Shown one piece after another: positions 7,357 to 15,089 of a stretch of DNA of 17,239 bases. Source of the stretch: Planctomycetaceae bacterium (GTDB lineage Bacteria; Planctomycetota; Planctomycetia; Planctomycetales; Planctomycetaceae); assembly GCA_020426125.1 (NCBI GenBank), contig JAGQQQ010000055.1, forward strand, positions 1 through 17,239, read 5' to 3'. A program made the position numbers and the translations under genes. Within the stretch, counting starts at the first letter, position 1; each line of letters starts with the position of its first letter. The notes beneath the pieces are model-generated. The model was not told the origin of the DNA and ran no database searches. It saw only the letters and a program-made list of their open reading frames with translations.

Positions 7357-8700
7357 ATGTCTCGCCAATGTGTATTGATTGTGTTGTGTCTTTGCATGGT
7401 GCCTTCTCGCGGTTTTGGCCATGATGATGGCCATCCTCCCAAGAAAGTCGCAGATGCAGAGAAGTATGCGCCGAGCATTCTCCCGGATCGGATCGTGTTG
7501 ACTTGGACGGGCGATCCCGCCACGAGCATTGCCGTCTCCTGGCGGACGAGTGCCGACGTCCGACAGGGGTACGTGGAATATGCCGAGGCGACACCCGGCC
7601 CACAATTCGTGCGGGCATCACAGCGGGTCTCGGCGCAGGCAACTCCGCTGGACGCCCATTTGGGAAAGGCACATTATCACTCCACTCAATTGTCCGATCT
7701 GAAACCGGAGACGAAGTACGCCTATCGAGTGGGGGATGGCACGAACTGGAGCGAATGGAACCAGTTCACAACCGCCAGCAGCGAAGCGAAGCCGTTTACG
7801 TTTGTCTATTTCGGGGACGCTCAAAATGACATCCATTCGCACTGGTCACGGGTCGTCCGCGAAGCCTATCGCGATGCCCCGAAAGCCGCATTTCTCCTGC
7901 ACGCCGGAGATCTCGTGAACAAAGGAGACGGCGACGCCGACTGGGGAGAGTGGTTCGCCGCCGGGAGCCACATTCATCGGATGATTCCCTGCATCGCGAC
8001 TCCTGGCAACCACGAATACATCAAGACGGATCTCAAAGTCGTCGGCGTGGATATCGGTCGCAAGTTGACTCCCTTCTGGCACCCGGTCTTTTCCTATCCG
8101 GAAAATGGGCCTGAGATCCTTCGGGAGACGGCCTACTTCATCGACTATCAGGGGGTTCGCATCGTCTCCCTGAATTCGAACGAGCACCTCGACGAACAAG
8201 CGCATTGGCTGGATCAGGTGCTCACGGACTGTCCGTGCCGCTGGAAGGTGGTGACGTTCCACCATCCGATCTATTCCTCAGCCGCAGGCCGAGACAACGC
8301 GTTTTTGCGAAAGGCCTGGCAGCCAGTGTTTGATAAACACCACGTGGATCTGGTGCTTCAGGGACATGACCACACCTATTCGCGAAGCCATCCCTTGAAG
8401 TATGAGACGAATGTGGCGACGGGAGTCACGGCTCGCAGCGAAAACGGAGGAACAGTGTACGTTGTCTCCGTGAGCGGTCCGAAGATGTACAATCTCGAGA
8501 AACGCCCGCTAATGGCTCGCGGCGCGGAGGACACACAACTCTATCAGATTGTCCATGTGAACGGAGACACTCTCCGTTATGAAGCCCGGACAGCGACCGG
8601 ACAGTTGTACGACGGATTCCAACTCAACAAATCCACCGATGGCACAAATCGAATCACAGAGCAGATCCCCGACACGCCGGAACGCTTGCGTGATGAGTAG
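7357..8700 (+). CDS. Exported purple-acid-phosphatase-like metallophosphoesterase
   Basis: The 447-residue protein has an N-terminal signal sequence (hydrophobic VLIVLCLCMV, likely cleavage after about residue 21) and a fibronectin-like PAP N-domain (about 44-140, with IVLTWTG and AVSWRT). A calcineurin-like catalytic domain follows. Metal-ligand motifs are D154 (FGDAQND), D185 (AGDLVN), N218-H219 (GNHE), H302/H303 (TFHHP) and H337/H339 (GHDH). Motif I lacks the DxG glycine. The tyrosine of motif II GDxxY, which gives plant and animal enzymes their purple colour, is N188. It is therefore probably a periplasmic phosphomonoesterase or phosphodiesterase with a different metal pair. ATG 7357 has GGGGAG just upstream and opens the signal peptide; the frame extends to 7222 without a plausible leader. 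Confidence 0.85.
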   Translation: MSRQCVLIVLCLCMVPSRGFGHDDGHPPKKVADAEKYAPSILPDRIVLTWTGDPATSIAVSWRTSADVRQGYVEYAEATPGPQFVRASQRVSAQATPLDAHLGKAHYHSTQLSDLKPETKYAYRVGDGTNWSEWNQFTTASSEAKPFTFVYFGDAQNDIHSHWSRVVREAYRDAPKAAFLLHAGDLVNKGDGDADWGEWFAAGSHIHRMIPCIATPGNHEYIKTDLKVVGVDIGRKLTPFWHPVFSYPENGPEILRETAYFIDYQGVRIVSLNSNEHLDEQAHWLDQVLTDCPCRWKVVTFHHPIYSSAAGRDNAFLRKAWQPVFDKHHVDLVLQGHDHTYSRSHPLKYETNVATGVTARSENGGTVYVVSVSGPKMYNLEKRPLMARGAEDTQLYQIVHVNGDTLRYEARTATGQLYDGFQLNKSTDGTNRITEQIPDTPERLRDE

Positions 8701-8727
8701 GTCCCATAGCCGACATTCGAGAGACTG

Positions 8728-8854
8728 CTTTGGAGTGCGGCGACTTGTCGCCGCTTTCTTTGACCGCCGATCCCGATATCATGAATTGCTCCCGTCTGGA
8801 AACATCGGTCTTCCTAGGAAAGCCCAAGCGATACCGAGCCATCGCACTCCAAAG
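8728..8854. repeat. 127-bp MITE-like element with 12-bp terminal inverted repeats
   Basis: CTTTGGAGTGCG (8728-8739) and CGCACTCCAAAG (8843-8854) are perfect inverted copies bounding a 127-base non-coding stretch. The left end overlaps a strong hairpin, GCGGCGAC-TT-GTCGCCGC (8737-8754). No open frame in it looks like a protein, and no clear target-site duplication flanks it. From memory, GGAGTGCGGCGACTTGTCGCCGC-like sequences are scattered in planctomycete genomes and are often mis-translated as tiny proteins, so a dispersed non-autonomous repeat is the best reading. It ends 84 bases before asnB. Confidence 0.55.
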
Positions 8855-8938
8855 ATTGTCTGATTGACGATTGGGAGATCGTCAGGACGTGAGTTCAGCC
8901 ATTGCGATTTCGCTTGGACTCAAGAAAAAGAAAGCCCC

Positions 8939-10900
8939 ATGTGTGGAATTGCCGGTGCGGTCTGGTCACGTGCGGAGGATGCCGTTGAGGTCGACGTTCT
9001 TCGCCAGATGACGGATTCGATCCGGCACCGCGGCCCGGATGATTCCGGAATCTATGAATCTCCCGTCGAAAGCGAGACGCGATGTTTGCTCGGGCATCGG
9101 AGACTGTCCATCATTGACCTGAGCGGCGGGCACCAGCCGTTGTCCAATGAAGACGGCACGATCTGGACCGCTTTCAATGGGGAAATCTACAACTATCGCG
9201 AGCTTCGCGAACAACTGATTCAGCGGGGGCACCAGTTTCGAACCTCCAGTGACACGGAAGTCATCGTTCATGCCTACGAAGAGTACGGCGACGGCTGCGT
9301 CGACCACTTTCGGGGAATGTTTGTTTTCGCGGTCTGGGACGAACCGCGACAGCGACTGTTGCTGGCTCGTGATCGATTGGGGCAAAAACCGCTCTACTAC
9401 CGCGTCGACGGCTCGCGACTCCTGTTCGCCAGCGAACTGAAGTCCATTTTGCAGGTCCCTGGCGTCTCCCGAGATGTCGATCCTGAGTCGATTGACTTGT
9501 TTCTGACGTATCAGTACGTCCCCCATCCCCGGTCCATCTTTCGAGGTGTGCAAAAACTTCCGCCCGCCCACTTGGCGGTGTTTCGAGAGGGGACGGCGTG
9601 GGTTCATCGCTATTGGGCGCCGCCGTATGAACCGGCCCCGGAGTCTCCTTCGGAACCACTCTCGAAAACGGACTGGCAACATCAACTCCGGGAGACCCTC
9701 ACCGACGCCGTTCGTCTGCGGATGCGTTCTGACGTCCCCGTTGGGGCGTTTCTCTCGGGTGGAATCGATTCCACGATCATCGCCGGACTGATGCAAAGTC
9801 TTTCGGAGCGGCCAATCCATACCTTCTCGATCGGGTTCCCCGTGAAGGAGTTCGACGAACGGGCCTATGCACGCGAAGCGGCGAAGTTGATCGGGAGTGA
9901 CCATCACGAATTTCTGGTGGAACCCTCGGCCCTGGAGATGCTCTCGACGTTGATCTGGCATTACGACGAGCCGTTTGGAGACAGCTCGGCCATCCCGATG
10001 ATGTATCTCTCTGAGGTCACACGAAAGGTTGTGACGGTCGCCCTCTCTGGGGATGGGGGGGATGAACTGTTTGCCGGATATTCCCGGTATCAGGCCGTTC
10101 ATCTGGCGGGGAAGACAGACTGGCTTCCCGCGTCTTTGCGTTCGGTCTTTGGCTGGAATCTCTGGCAGCGAATCCCGACTTCCACCAAACAACGGGCGTT
10201 CGGCCGCCGTCTCAAACGGTTCATCGCCGCTCTCGGCCAAAGCCCGCAGCGGAGATACCTTCGCTGGATCGGAATCTTCGATGCCGACGCGCGACGGCAA
10301 CTTTACACACGCGAGTTTGCCGAACGACTGGGAGATTACGACTCCGGAGAATTCATCGACGGCGTCTACTCCGCCTGCCCGAGTCGCGATTTCGTCACGC
10401 AGACCACGTGTGCCGATGTGCTCAGCTACCTCCCCTGCGACATTCTCACCAAAGTCGACATCGCGACGATGGCCCATTCCCTGGAGGCTCGGAGTCCATT
10501 CTTGGATCATCGCGTGGCGGAACTCGCAGCGAGAATGCCAATCGAACTCAAATTTTCCTCTGGGCAGGGGAAAAAGATTCTGATCGAGACTTTCAAGGAC
10601 CTGTTGCCGGAGTCCATTCAGACCCGAGCGAAGATGGGATTCGGCGTCCCGATCGACCATTGGTTTCGAAATGAGTTGACCCCTCTGCTTCGCGAGACCC
10701 TCCTCTCGGACCGGTGTCTTGATCGCGGGATTTTCCGACGGGAAGAGTTGGTCCGGTTGATCGACGACCACGTTTCCCGGCGCTGGGACCATTCGTACCG
10801 TCTCTGGAATCTCCTCTGTTTGGAATGCTGGCACCGCGTTTACGTGGATGCCGTTCCCCCGATCGCGGCGCCCGACCGGACGATCTTGGAGAACACGTGA
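8939..10900 (+). CDS. asnB: Asparagine synthase (glutamine-hydrolysing)
   Basis: The 653-residue enzyme makes asparagine from aspartate, ATP and glutamine-derived ammonia in the cytoplasm. The start is ATG 8939, because the class II glutaminase nucleophile Cys2 must follow the initiator Met (MCGIAGAVW); the frame extends upstream to 8864, but that would bury the cysteine. The glutaminase domain (about 1-210) shows RHRGPDDSG, HRRLSIIDLS and the FNGEIYNY glutamine-binding strand. The synthetase domain has the PP-loop SGGIDS at 273-278, SGDGGDELFAGYSRY, and the LEARSPFLDHRV segment typical of AsnB. Length fits the 600-660 residues of bacterial AsnB. Some paralogues work in exopolysaccharide or peptide modification, but there is no such cluster here. 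The Shine-Dalgarno site is weak. It is 160 bases upstream of argG. Confidence 0.93.
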   Translation: MCGIAGAVWSRAEDAVEVDVLRQMTDSIRHRGPDDSGIYESPVESETRCLLGHRRLSIIDLSGGHQPLSNEDGTIWTAFNGEIYNYRELREQLIQRGHQFRTSSDTEVIVHAYEEYGDGCVDHFRGMFVFAVWDEPRQRLLLARDRLGQKPLYYRVDGSRLLFASELKSILQVPGVSRDVDPESIDLFLTYQYVPHPRSIFRGVQKLPPAHLAVFREGTAWVHRYWAPPYEPAPESPSEPLSKTDWQHQLRETLTDAVRLRMRSDVPVGAFLSGGIDSTIIAGLMQSLSERPIHTFSIGFPVKEFDERAYAREAAKLIGSDHHEFLVEPSALEMLSTLIWHYDEPFGDSSAIPMMYLSEVTRKVVTVALSGDGGDELFAGYSRYQAVHLAGKTDWLPASLRSVFGWNLWQRIPTSTKQRAFGRRLKRFIAALGQSPQRRYLRWIGIFDADARRQLYTREFAERLGDYDSGEFIDGVYSACPSRDFVTQTTCADVLSYLPCDILTKVDIATMAHSLEARSPFLDHRVAELAARMPIELKFSSGQGKKILIETFKDLLPESIQTRAKMGFGVPIDHWFRNELTPLLRETLLSDRCLDRGIFRREELVRLIDDHVSRRWDHSYRLWNLLCLECWHRVYVDAVPPIAAPDRTILENT

Positions 10901-11060
10901 AAACCGGTTGATTGTTCCGCCGGTCCGTTTCGTGTAAACAAGAATTGGCAAGAGAGTTTCGCCGGTCGATGAACCGACAAGCCGGACTCTGTGTCAACAG
11001 ATCAGCAATCGACGCATCGCAAATCCTCAGCAGTTCAAGCATACGAAGCAAAGGCAAACC

Positions 11061-12278
11061 ATGGCGGATTCAGTCGTTCTGGCATACAGCGGTGGACTCG
11101 ACACCTCGGTTCTGGTTGGATGGTTAATGGACAAGGGATACGATGTGCACTGCTTGTACGTCGACCTGGGACAGCCCTGCGAGGATCGGCAGGCCATTTT
11201 GCAGAAGGCACTCGACATCGGAGCAAAATCGTCGGAACTGGTCGACTGCCAGGAAGAACTCTGTCAGGATTTCGCTTTCCCGGTTCTGCAATGGCAGGCC
11301 AAATACGAGAACATCTACCTGCTCGGAACGTCGATCGCCCGGCCGCTCATCTCCAAGGCCTGCCTCCAGCGTGCCCGAGAAGTCGGGGCCGTCGCATACG
11401 TCCACGGAGCCACCGGCAAGGGGAACGATCAGTGCCGGTTCCAACTCGCGGCCGAGGCGCTCGACCCCAAAGTCAATGTCATCGCCCCTTGGCGGATCGA
11501 GGAGTTCCGCAAGCAGTTTCCCGGCCGCACCGAGATGCTCGCCTACTGCGAACAGAAAAACATTCCCGTCAAAGCGACGACCAAGAAGCCGTATTCTTCG
11601 GATGAGAACTGCCTGCACATCAGCTATGAAGCAGGTGTCTTGGAAGACCCAGCGGTCGACGGCATTCCGCAAATCGATTTTGGGATGACCGTCTCTCCCC
11701 AGGAGGCTCCCGATCAAGAGACGCATGTCACCATCGGATTCGAATCCGGGGTGCCCGTGTCGCTGAATGGCGAAAAGAAATCGGCGGCGGCCATGGTCAA
11801 GGAACTCAACGACATCGCCGGCAAGAACGGCGTCGGCCGAATCGACATCGTGGAAAACCGCTTCGTCGGGATGAAAAGCCGCGGGGTCTATGAAGCCCCC
11901 GGGATGACCTGCCTGTACGCGGCTCATCAGTCCCTGGAACAACTGACGCTTGACCGGGACGCGGTGCACCTCCGCGACCGGCTCAGTCCGGAAGTCGCGG
12001 AGATGGTCTACTACGGCTTTTGGTACTGCGCGAAGATGGACGCACTGATGGCCTTCATCCGTGAGCTGCAACAGCCCGTCACCGGTGAGGTGACGCTGGG
12101 ACTGTACAAAGGGAACGTGCGAACCATCGGCCGAACCTCCCCCAATAGCCTGTATGACGAAGCGATCGCCTCCATGGAATCAGGCGGCGACTACAACCAA
12201 ACCGACGCCGAAGGCTTCCTGCGAATCATGGGCCTCCCCCTCCGAGTCCAAGGCGGTGTGCGCCCCCGGGAGTATTAG
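11061..12278 (+). CDS. argG: Argininosuccinate synthase
   Basis: The 405-residue enzyme condenses citrulline and aspartate with ATP to argininosuccinate, the penultimate step of arginine biosynthesis. The N-terminal ATP pyrophosphatase loop AYSGGLDTSV is present. So are family signatures for the citrulline/aspartate site: GATGKGNDQCRF, PWRI, KKPYSSDEN, the GRIDIVENRFVGMKSRGVYE block and YKGNV near the C-terminus. Length matches the usual about 400 residues, with no gap or frameshift. ATG 11061 has a modest AAAGG upstream and gives the standard N-terminus. It follows asnB in the same direction. No other arg gene is in the window, so the arginine pathway is dispersed here, as is common in this phylum. 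Confidence 0.97.
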   Translation: MADSVVLAYSGGLDTSVLVGWLMDKGYDVHCLYVDLGQPCEDRQAILQKALDIGAKSSELVDCQEELCQDFAFPVLQWQAKYENIYLLGTSIARPLISKACLQRAREVGAVAYVHGATGKGNDQCRFQLAAEALDPKVNVIAPWRIEEFRKQFPGRTEMLAYCEQKNIPVKATTKKPYSSDENCLHISYEAGVLEDPAVDGIPQIDFGMTVSPQEAPDQETHVTIGFESGVPVSLNGEKKSAAAMVKELNDIAGKNGVGRIDIVENRFVGMKSRGVYEAPGMTCLYAAHQSLEQLTLDRDAVHLRDRLSPEVAEMVYYGFWYCAKMDALMAFIRELQQPVTGEVTLGLYKGNVRTIGRTSPNSLYDEAIASMESGGDYNQTDAEGFLRIMGLPLRVQGGVRPREY

Positions 12279-12320
12279 AGCCCGCTGCTTGACTCATCTC
12301 ATATGACTTCGAACTTCCTC

Positions 12321-12339
12321 GATCGGTTGTGCTCCGATC
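12321..12339 (+). terminator. Hairpin after argG, weak terminator candidate
   Basis: GATCGG (12321-12326) and CCGATC (12334-12339) pair around a seven-base loop, 42 bases after the argG stop. No T-run follows, so intrinsic termination is uncertain. Confidence 0.25.
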
Positions 12340-12422
12340 AATTCCGCCAACTTGCGTCACGAATCGGCGAGGTCGATGACTCTTTCCTCGCATTTCGTTA
12401 GAGTCTTAGGAAAGGAGTTCAA

Positions 12423-12493
12423 TTCGCACGATTGCGAAGTCATATCGCTCGACGGCGAGCGGGGGGCGTCAGTCCCCTGTCCCATGCCATGGG
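12423..12493. repeat. Array of four adjacent short hairpins
   Basis: Four inverted repeats are packed into 71 bases: TTCGCA/TGCGAA (12423-12438), CGCTCG/CGAGCG (12446-12461), GGGG/CCCC around CGTCAGT (12463-12477) and CCCATG/CATGGG (12481-12493). None encodes a protein. The GGGGGGCGTCAGTCCCC core resembles GC-rich dispersed hairpins I associate with planctomycete intergenic DNA, though that is from memory. It sits between argG and the SDR gene and may be a transcript-end or repeat element. Confidence 0.4.
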
Positions 12494-12545
12494 CGAGTTG
12501 AAAACCGAATCAGCACGACCATCACCACTTTGACCGGCAGTAGAG

Positions 12546-13334
12546 ATGAGCAGCACCAATCCATCGGGATACCTCGACAACTTGTTTGGTCTCGAGGGGA
12601 AGACCGCCGTCGTCATCGGCGGAACGGGAGTCCTGGGAGGAGCGATCTGCGACGCTCTTGCCGGGGCCGGAGCCTATCTGTACGTGGTGGGTCGCAATGA
12701 AGACGCTGGGCAAGAGGTGGTCGATCGCTGGCATGGCCGCGCGACGTTTTTTCGAGCCGACTCCACGAGCCGCTTCGATCTCGAAGGGCTTGTCGAATAC
12801 ATGACGACCCACGGCCGCACCTGCGACATCCTCGTGAACGGAGCCGGTGTCAACGCCGCGACTCCGTTTTTCGAGATCACGGACGAGGAATGGGACCGCA
12901 TTCTCAGCGTCAATCTGACCAGTGTCCGGCTCGCTTGCCAAGTTCTGGGAAAGCATATGATTTCCCACAATACGCATGGTTCCGTAATCAACATCGCTTC
13001 GCTTTCGGCGATCACTCCGCTCTCGCGGGTCTTCACGTACTCCGCGAGCAAGGCGGCCGTCCTCAACCTGACGCAGAACCTTGCCCGCGAATGGGCGCCC
13101 CACAACATTCGTGTGAACGCTCTTTCTCCCGGATTCTTTCCCGCTGAACAGAACCGAAAAGTCCTCACCGAAGATCGTGTCGCGAGTATTATGACCCACA
13201 CGCCCATGGCCCGTTTTGGTTCCCCGGAGGAGTTGGCTGGAGCCGTCATCCTACTCGCGTCGGGCGCCGCTGGAGGCTTTATCACCGGCACCAACATCGT
13301 CGTCGATGGCGGATTCACTGCGATGACGATTTGA
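12546..13334 (+). CDS. SDR family NAD(P)-dependent oxidoreductase
   Basis: The 262-residue classical short-chain dehydrogenase has the nucleotide loop GGTGVLGG (25-32; the Thr usually found before it is Ile24), NGAG at 98-101, and N123. The catalytic set is S152, Y165 and K169 (YSASK). The C-terminus ends in the usual GTNIVVDGGFTAM. Length is normal for the family. Its loop and ending resemble the group annotated as D-mannonate oxidoreductase, gluconate 5-dehydrogenase or KduD, so a sugar-acid substrate is a reasonable guess, but motifs alone do not fix it. The start has almost no Shine-Dalgarno site; the 14 residues before the Rossmann fold are typical. No uronate or gluconate pathway gene is adjacent. 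A strong palindrome lies 32 bases after the stop. Confidence 0.88.
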   Translation: MSSTNPSGYLDNLFGLEGKTAVVIGGTGVLGGAICDALAGAGAYLYVVGRNEDAGQEVVDRWHGRATFFRADSTSRFDLEGLVEYMTTHGRTCDILVNGAGVNAATPFFEITDEEWDRILSVNLTSVRLACQVLGKHMISHNTHGSVINIASLSAITPLSRVFTYSASKAAVLNLTQNLAREWAPHNIRVNALSPGFFPAEQNRKVLTEDRVASIMTHTPMARFGSPEELAGAVILLASGAAGGFITGTNIVVDGGFTAMTI

Positions 13335-13365
13335 AGAGGCTTTCCTCCGCATGACTTTCGGCTCC

Positions 13366-13384
13366 CATTTTCGAGACGAAAATG
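13366..13384. promoter_or_regulatory. Perfect 8-bp palindrome between SDR and phoD
   Basis: CATTTTCG (13366-13373) and CGAAAATG (13377-13384) are perfect inverted copies around the loop AGA. The site lies 32 bases after the SDR stop and 101 bases before phoD. It could be the SDR transcript terminator, though no T-run follows, or an operator for phoD. Confidence 0.35.
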
Positions 13385-13485
13385 CTCGGGGGTTCTCCAT
13401 CGACGTCATTCCATCGCATCGCCGAAAACAAAGGCGTAGCATGTTATTCTCATGACCCGCGTTTTTAGTTTGGGGAATCCGATCA

Positions 13486-15057
13486 ATGGCACGACTGACT
13501 CCATCTCGATCCTACGGCATACCCCGTCGGGATTTTCTGCGGTATGTCGCCGCCGTCTCTGCAATTCCGCAGTTGATCTGGAATCCGTCGGTCTCGATCG
13601 CGAAGGAAATCTCGTTTCGAGACGACCCGTTTGCTCTGGGGGTTGCCTCGGGGGATCCGGAGCCGGATGGGGTCGTCCTCTGGACCCGGCTGGATCCGCA
13701 TCCGCTGATGGGCCCTTCGCTCCCCCCCGAGGCGATTGAAGTGGTCTGGGAAGTGGCCCATGATGAGAACTTCTCCCATGTCGCTCAAAAGGGGACCTCG
13801 CTCGCATTGCCGCAACTCGGTCATTCGGTGCACGTCGAAGTCACCGGACTGGAGCCGGAGCGATGGTACTTCTTCCGGTTTCACGTCGCAGGCGAGACAA
13901 GCCCCACGGGCCGGACTCGCACGGCTCCTGCACCCGACACAATGCCCGAGCGGCTCAATTTCGCCTTCACTTCCTGCCAGCATTATGAATACGGCTACTA
14001 CAACGGCTACCCCCATATGCAGCAGGAGGATCTCGATCTGGTGATCCACCTGGGGGACTACATTTACGAATACGCCGGCGCGGAAGGTCGGGTCCGGAAG
14101 CACTTAGGGCAGGAACTCAAGAGCCTCCACGATTATCGCCAAAGATACTCCCAGTACCGGTTGGACGACACACTCCGGGAAACCCATCGATTGTTTCCCT
14201 GGATCCTGACCTGGGACGATCATGAGTTTGATAACAACTATGCTAATCTCGTGTCCGAGGAAGACGGCGTCTCACCGGAAGAGTTTCTGACGCGGCGAAG
14301 CAACGCTTATCAGGCATACTACGAGTTCATGCCCTTGCGTCGGCGTTCATTCCCACAGGGGCCATCGATGACGTTGTATCGGGGGTGTCCTTGGGGACGG
14401 CTGGCCAACTTCCATGTGCTGGATACGCGGCAATACCGGACCGACCAGCCCAACGGTGACCATCAAAAGCCGATGGAAGGCAAAGTCTTTGACCAAAACG
14501 GCACGATCCTGGGGCCGAAACAGGAACGCTGGCTGATGAAGAACCTACTGCAATCACCATCGATCTGGAATGTTCTGGCCCAGCAGGTGATGATGGCCCC
14601 CCTGAATCGTGGCGTACCGGAGGCTCCGCTGTACAGCATGGACCAATGGCCCGGGTACGAAGTCAGTCGCCGACGCCTGTTGCAGTTTTTTGAGAGCCGG
14701 AGAATTCCGAATCCAGTCGTGTTGACCGGGGACATTCACGTTAACTGGGTAAATGACCTGTTGCTGGATTTTGAGGATGAGAATTCCCCGATCGTCGCGA
14801 CGGAGTTCGTGGGTACGGCCATGACCTCTGGCGGAAACGGCGGTAATGTCATCCCGGAATATGAGCGCGCCAAGGACCAGAACAGCTTCGTGAAGTGGTA
14901 CAACTCAAACCGGGGCTATGTCACCTGCGAGTTGACTCCCGAGACTTGGACGGCCCATTACCGAATCACGCCTTATGTCGACAAACCGGGGTCGCCGATT
15001 GAGACGCCGGCCTCGTTCGTCGTTGAACGCGGACACGCAGGTGCGAAACAACTTTGA
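13486..15057 (+). CDS. phoD: Alkaline phosphatase D (PhoD family), Tat-exported
   Basis: The 523-residue phosphatase begins with a Tat signal (PRRDFLRYV, twin arginines 14-15, then a hydrophobic stretch), so it is exported folded. The PhoD N-terminal domain starts at FALGVASGDP (49-58) with GVVLWTRLD, a beta-sandwich. The catalytic domain shows SCQHYEYGYY with C164, HLGDYIYEY with D191, TWDDHEFDNNY with D244/D245/H246, and LTGDIHVNW near the end. These match the Fe/Ca-binding ligands known from Bacillus PhoD. It releases phosphate from phosphodiesters and monoesters outside the cytoplasm. Length is typical. ATG 13486 has GGGGA nine bases upstream. PhoD genes are commonly induced by phosphate starvation, but I cannot identify a pho box. 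It converges with the GT2 gene, with 32 bases between stops. Confidence 0.93.
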   Translation: MARLTPSRSYGIPRRDFLRYVAAVSAIPQLIWNPSVSIAKEISFRDDPFALGVASGDPEPDGVVLWTRLDPHPLMGPSLPPEAIEVVWEVAHDENFSHVAQKGTSLALPQLGHSVHVEVTGLEPERWYFFRFHVAGETSPTGRTRTAPAPDTMPERLNFAFTSCQHYEYGYYNGYPHMQQEDLDLVIHLGDYIYEYAGAEGRVRKHLGQELKSLHDYRQRYSQYRLDDTLRETHRLFPWILTWDDHEFDNNYANLVSEEDGVSPEEFLTRRSNAYQAYYEFMPLRRRSFPQGPSMTLYRGCPWGRLANFHVLDTRQYRTDQPNGDHQKPMEGKVFDQNGTILGPKQERWLMKNLLQSPSIWNVLAQQVMMAPLNRGVPEAPLYSMDQWPGYEVSRRRLLQFFESRRIPNPVVLTGDIHVNWVNDLLLDFEDENSPIVATEFVGTAMTSGGNGGNVIPEYERAKDQNSFVKWYNSNRGYVTCELTPETWTAHYRITPYVDKPGSPIETPASFVVERGHAGAKQL

Positions 15058-15089
15058 ATGCCGTTTGGACAGTTCAAGGAAGTGCGCTG

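Noticed and set aside
8702..8863. Short open frames through the inverted-repeat element
   Set aside because: The translations are Arg/Ser-rich and shaped by the hairpin, as often happens with repeat DNA; no start site or homology supports them.
8966..10951. 661-codon open frame on the minus strand opposite asnB
   Set aside because: It mirrors the asnB frame and has no recognisable domain. Long antisense frames are expected opposite GC-rich codon usage, and AsnB motifs are intact on the plus strand.
11124..12071. 315-codon minus-strand frame opposite argG
   Set aside because: Shadow of a highly conserved argG; the translated sequence resembles no known protein.
12522..13199. 225-codon minus-strand frame opposite the SDR gene
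   Set aside because: Shadow frame; the SDR catalytic set is intact on the other strand.
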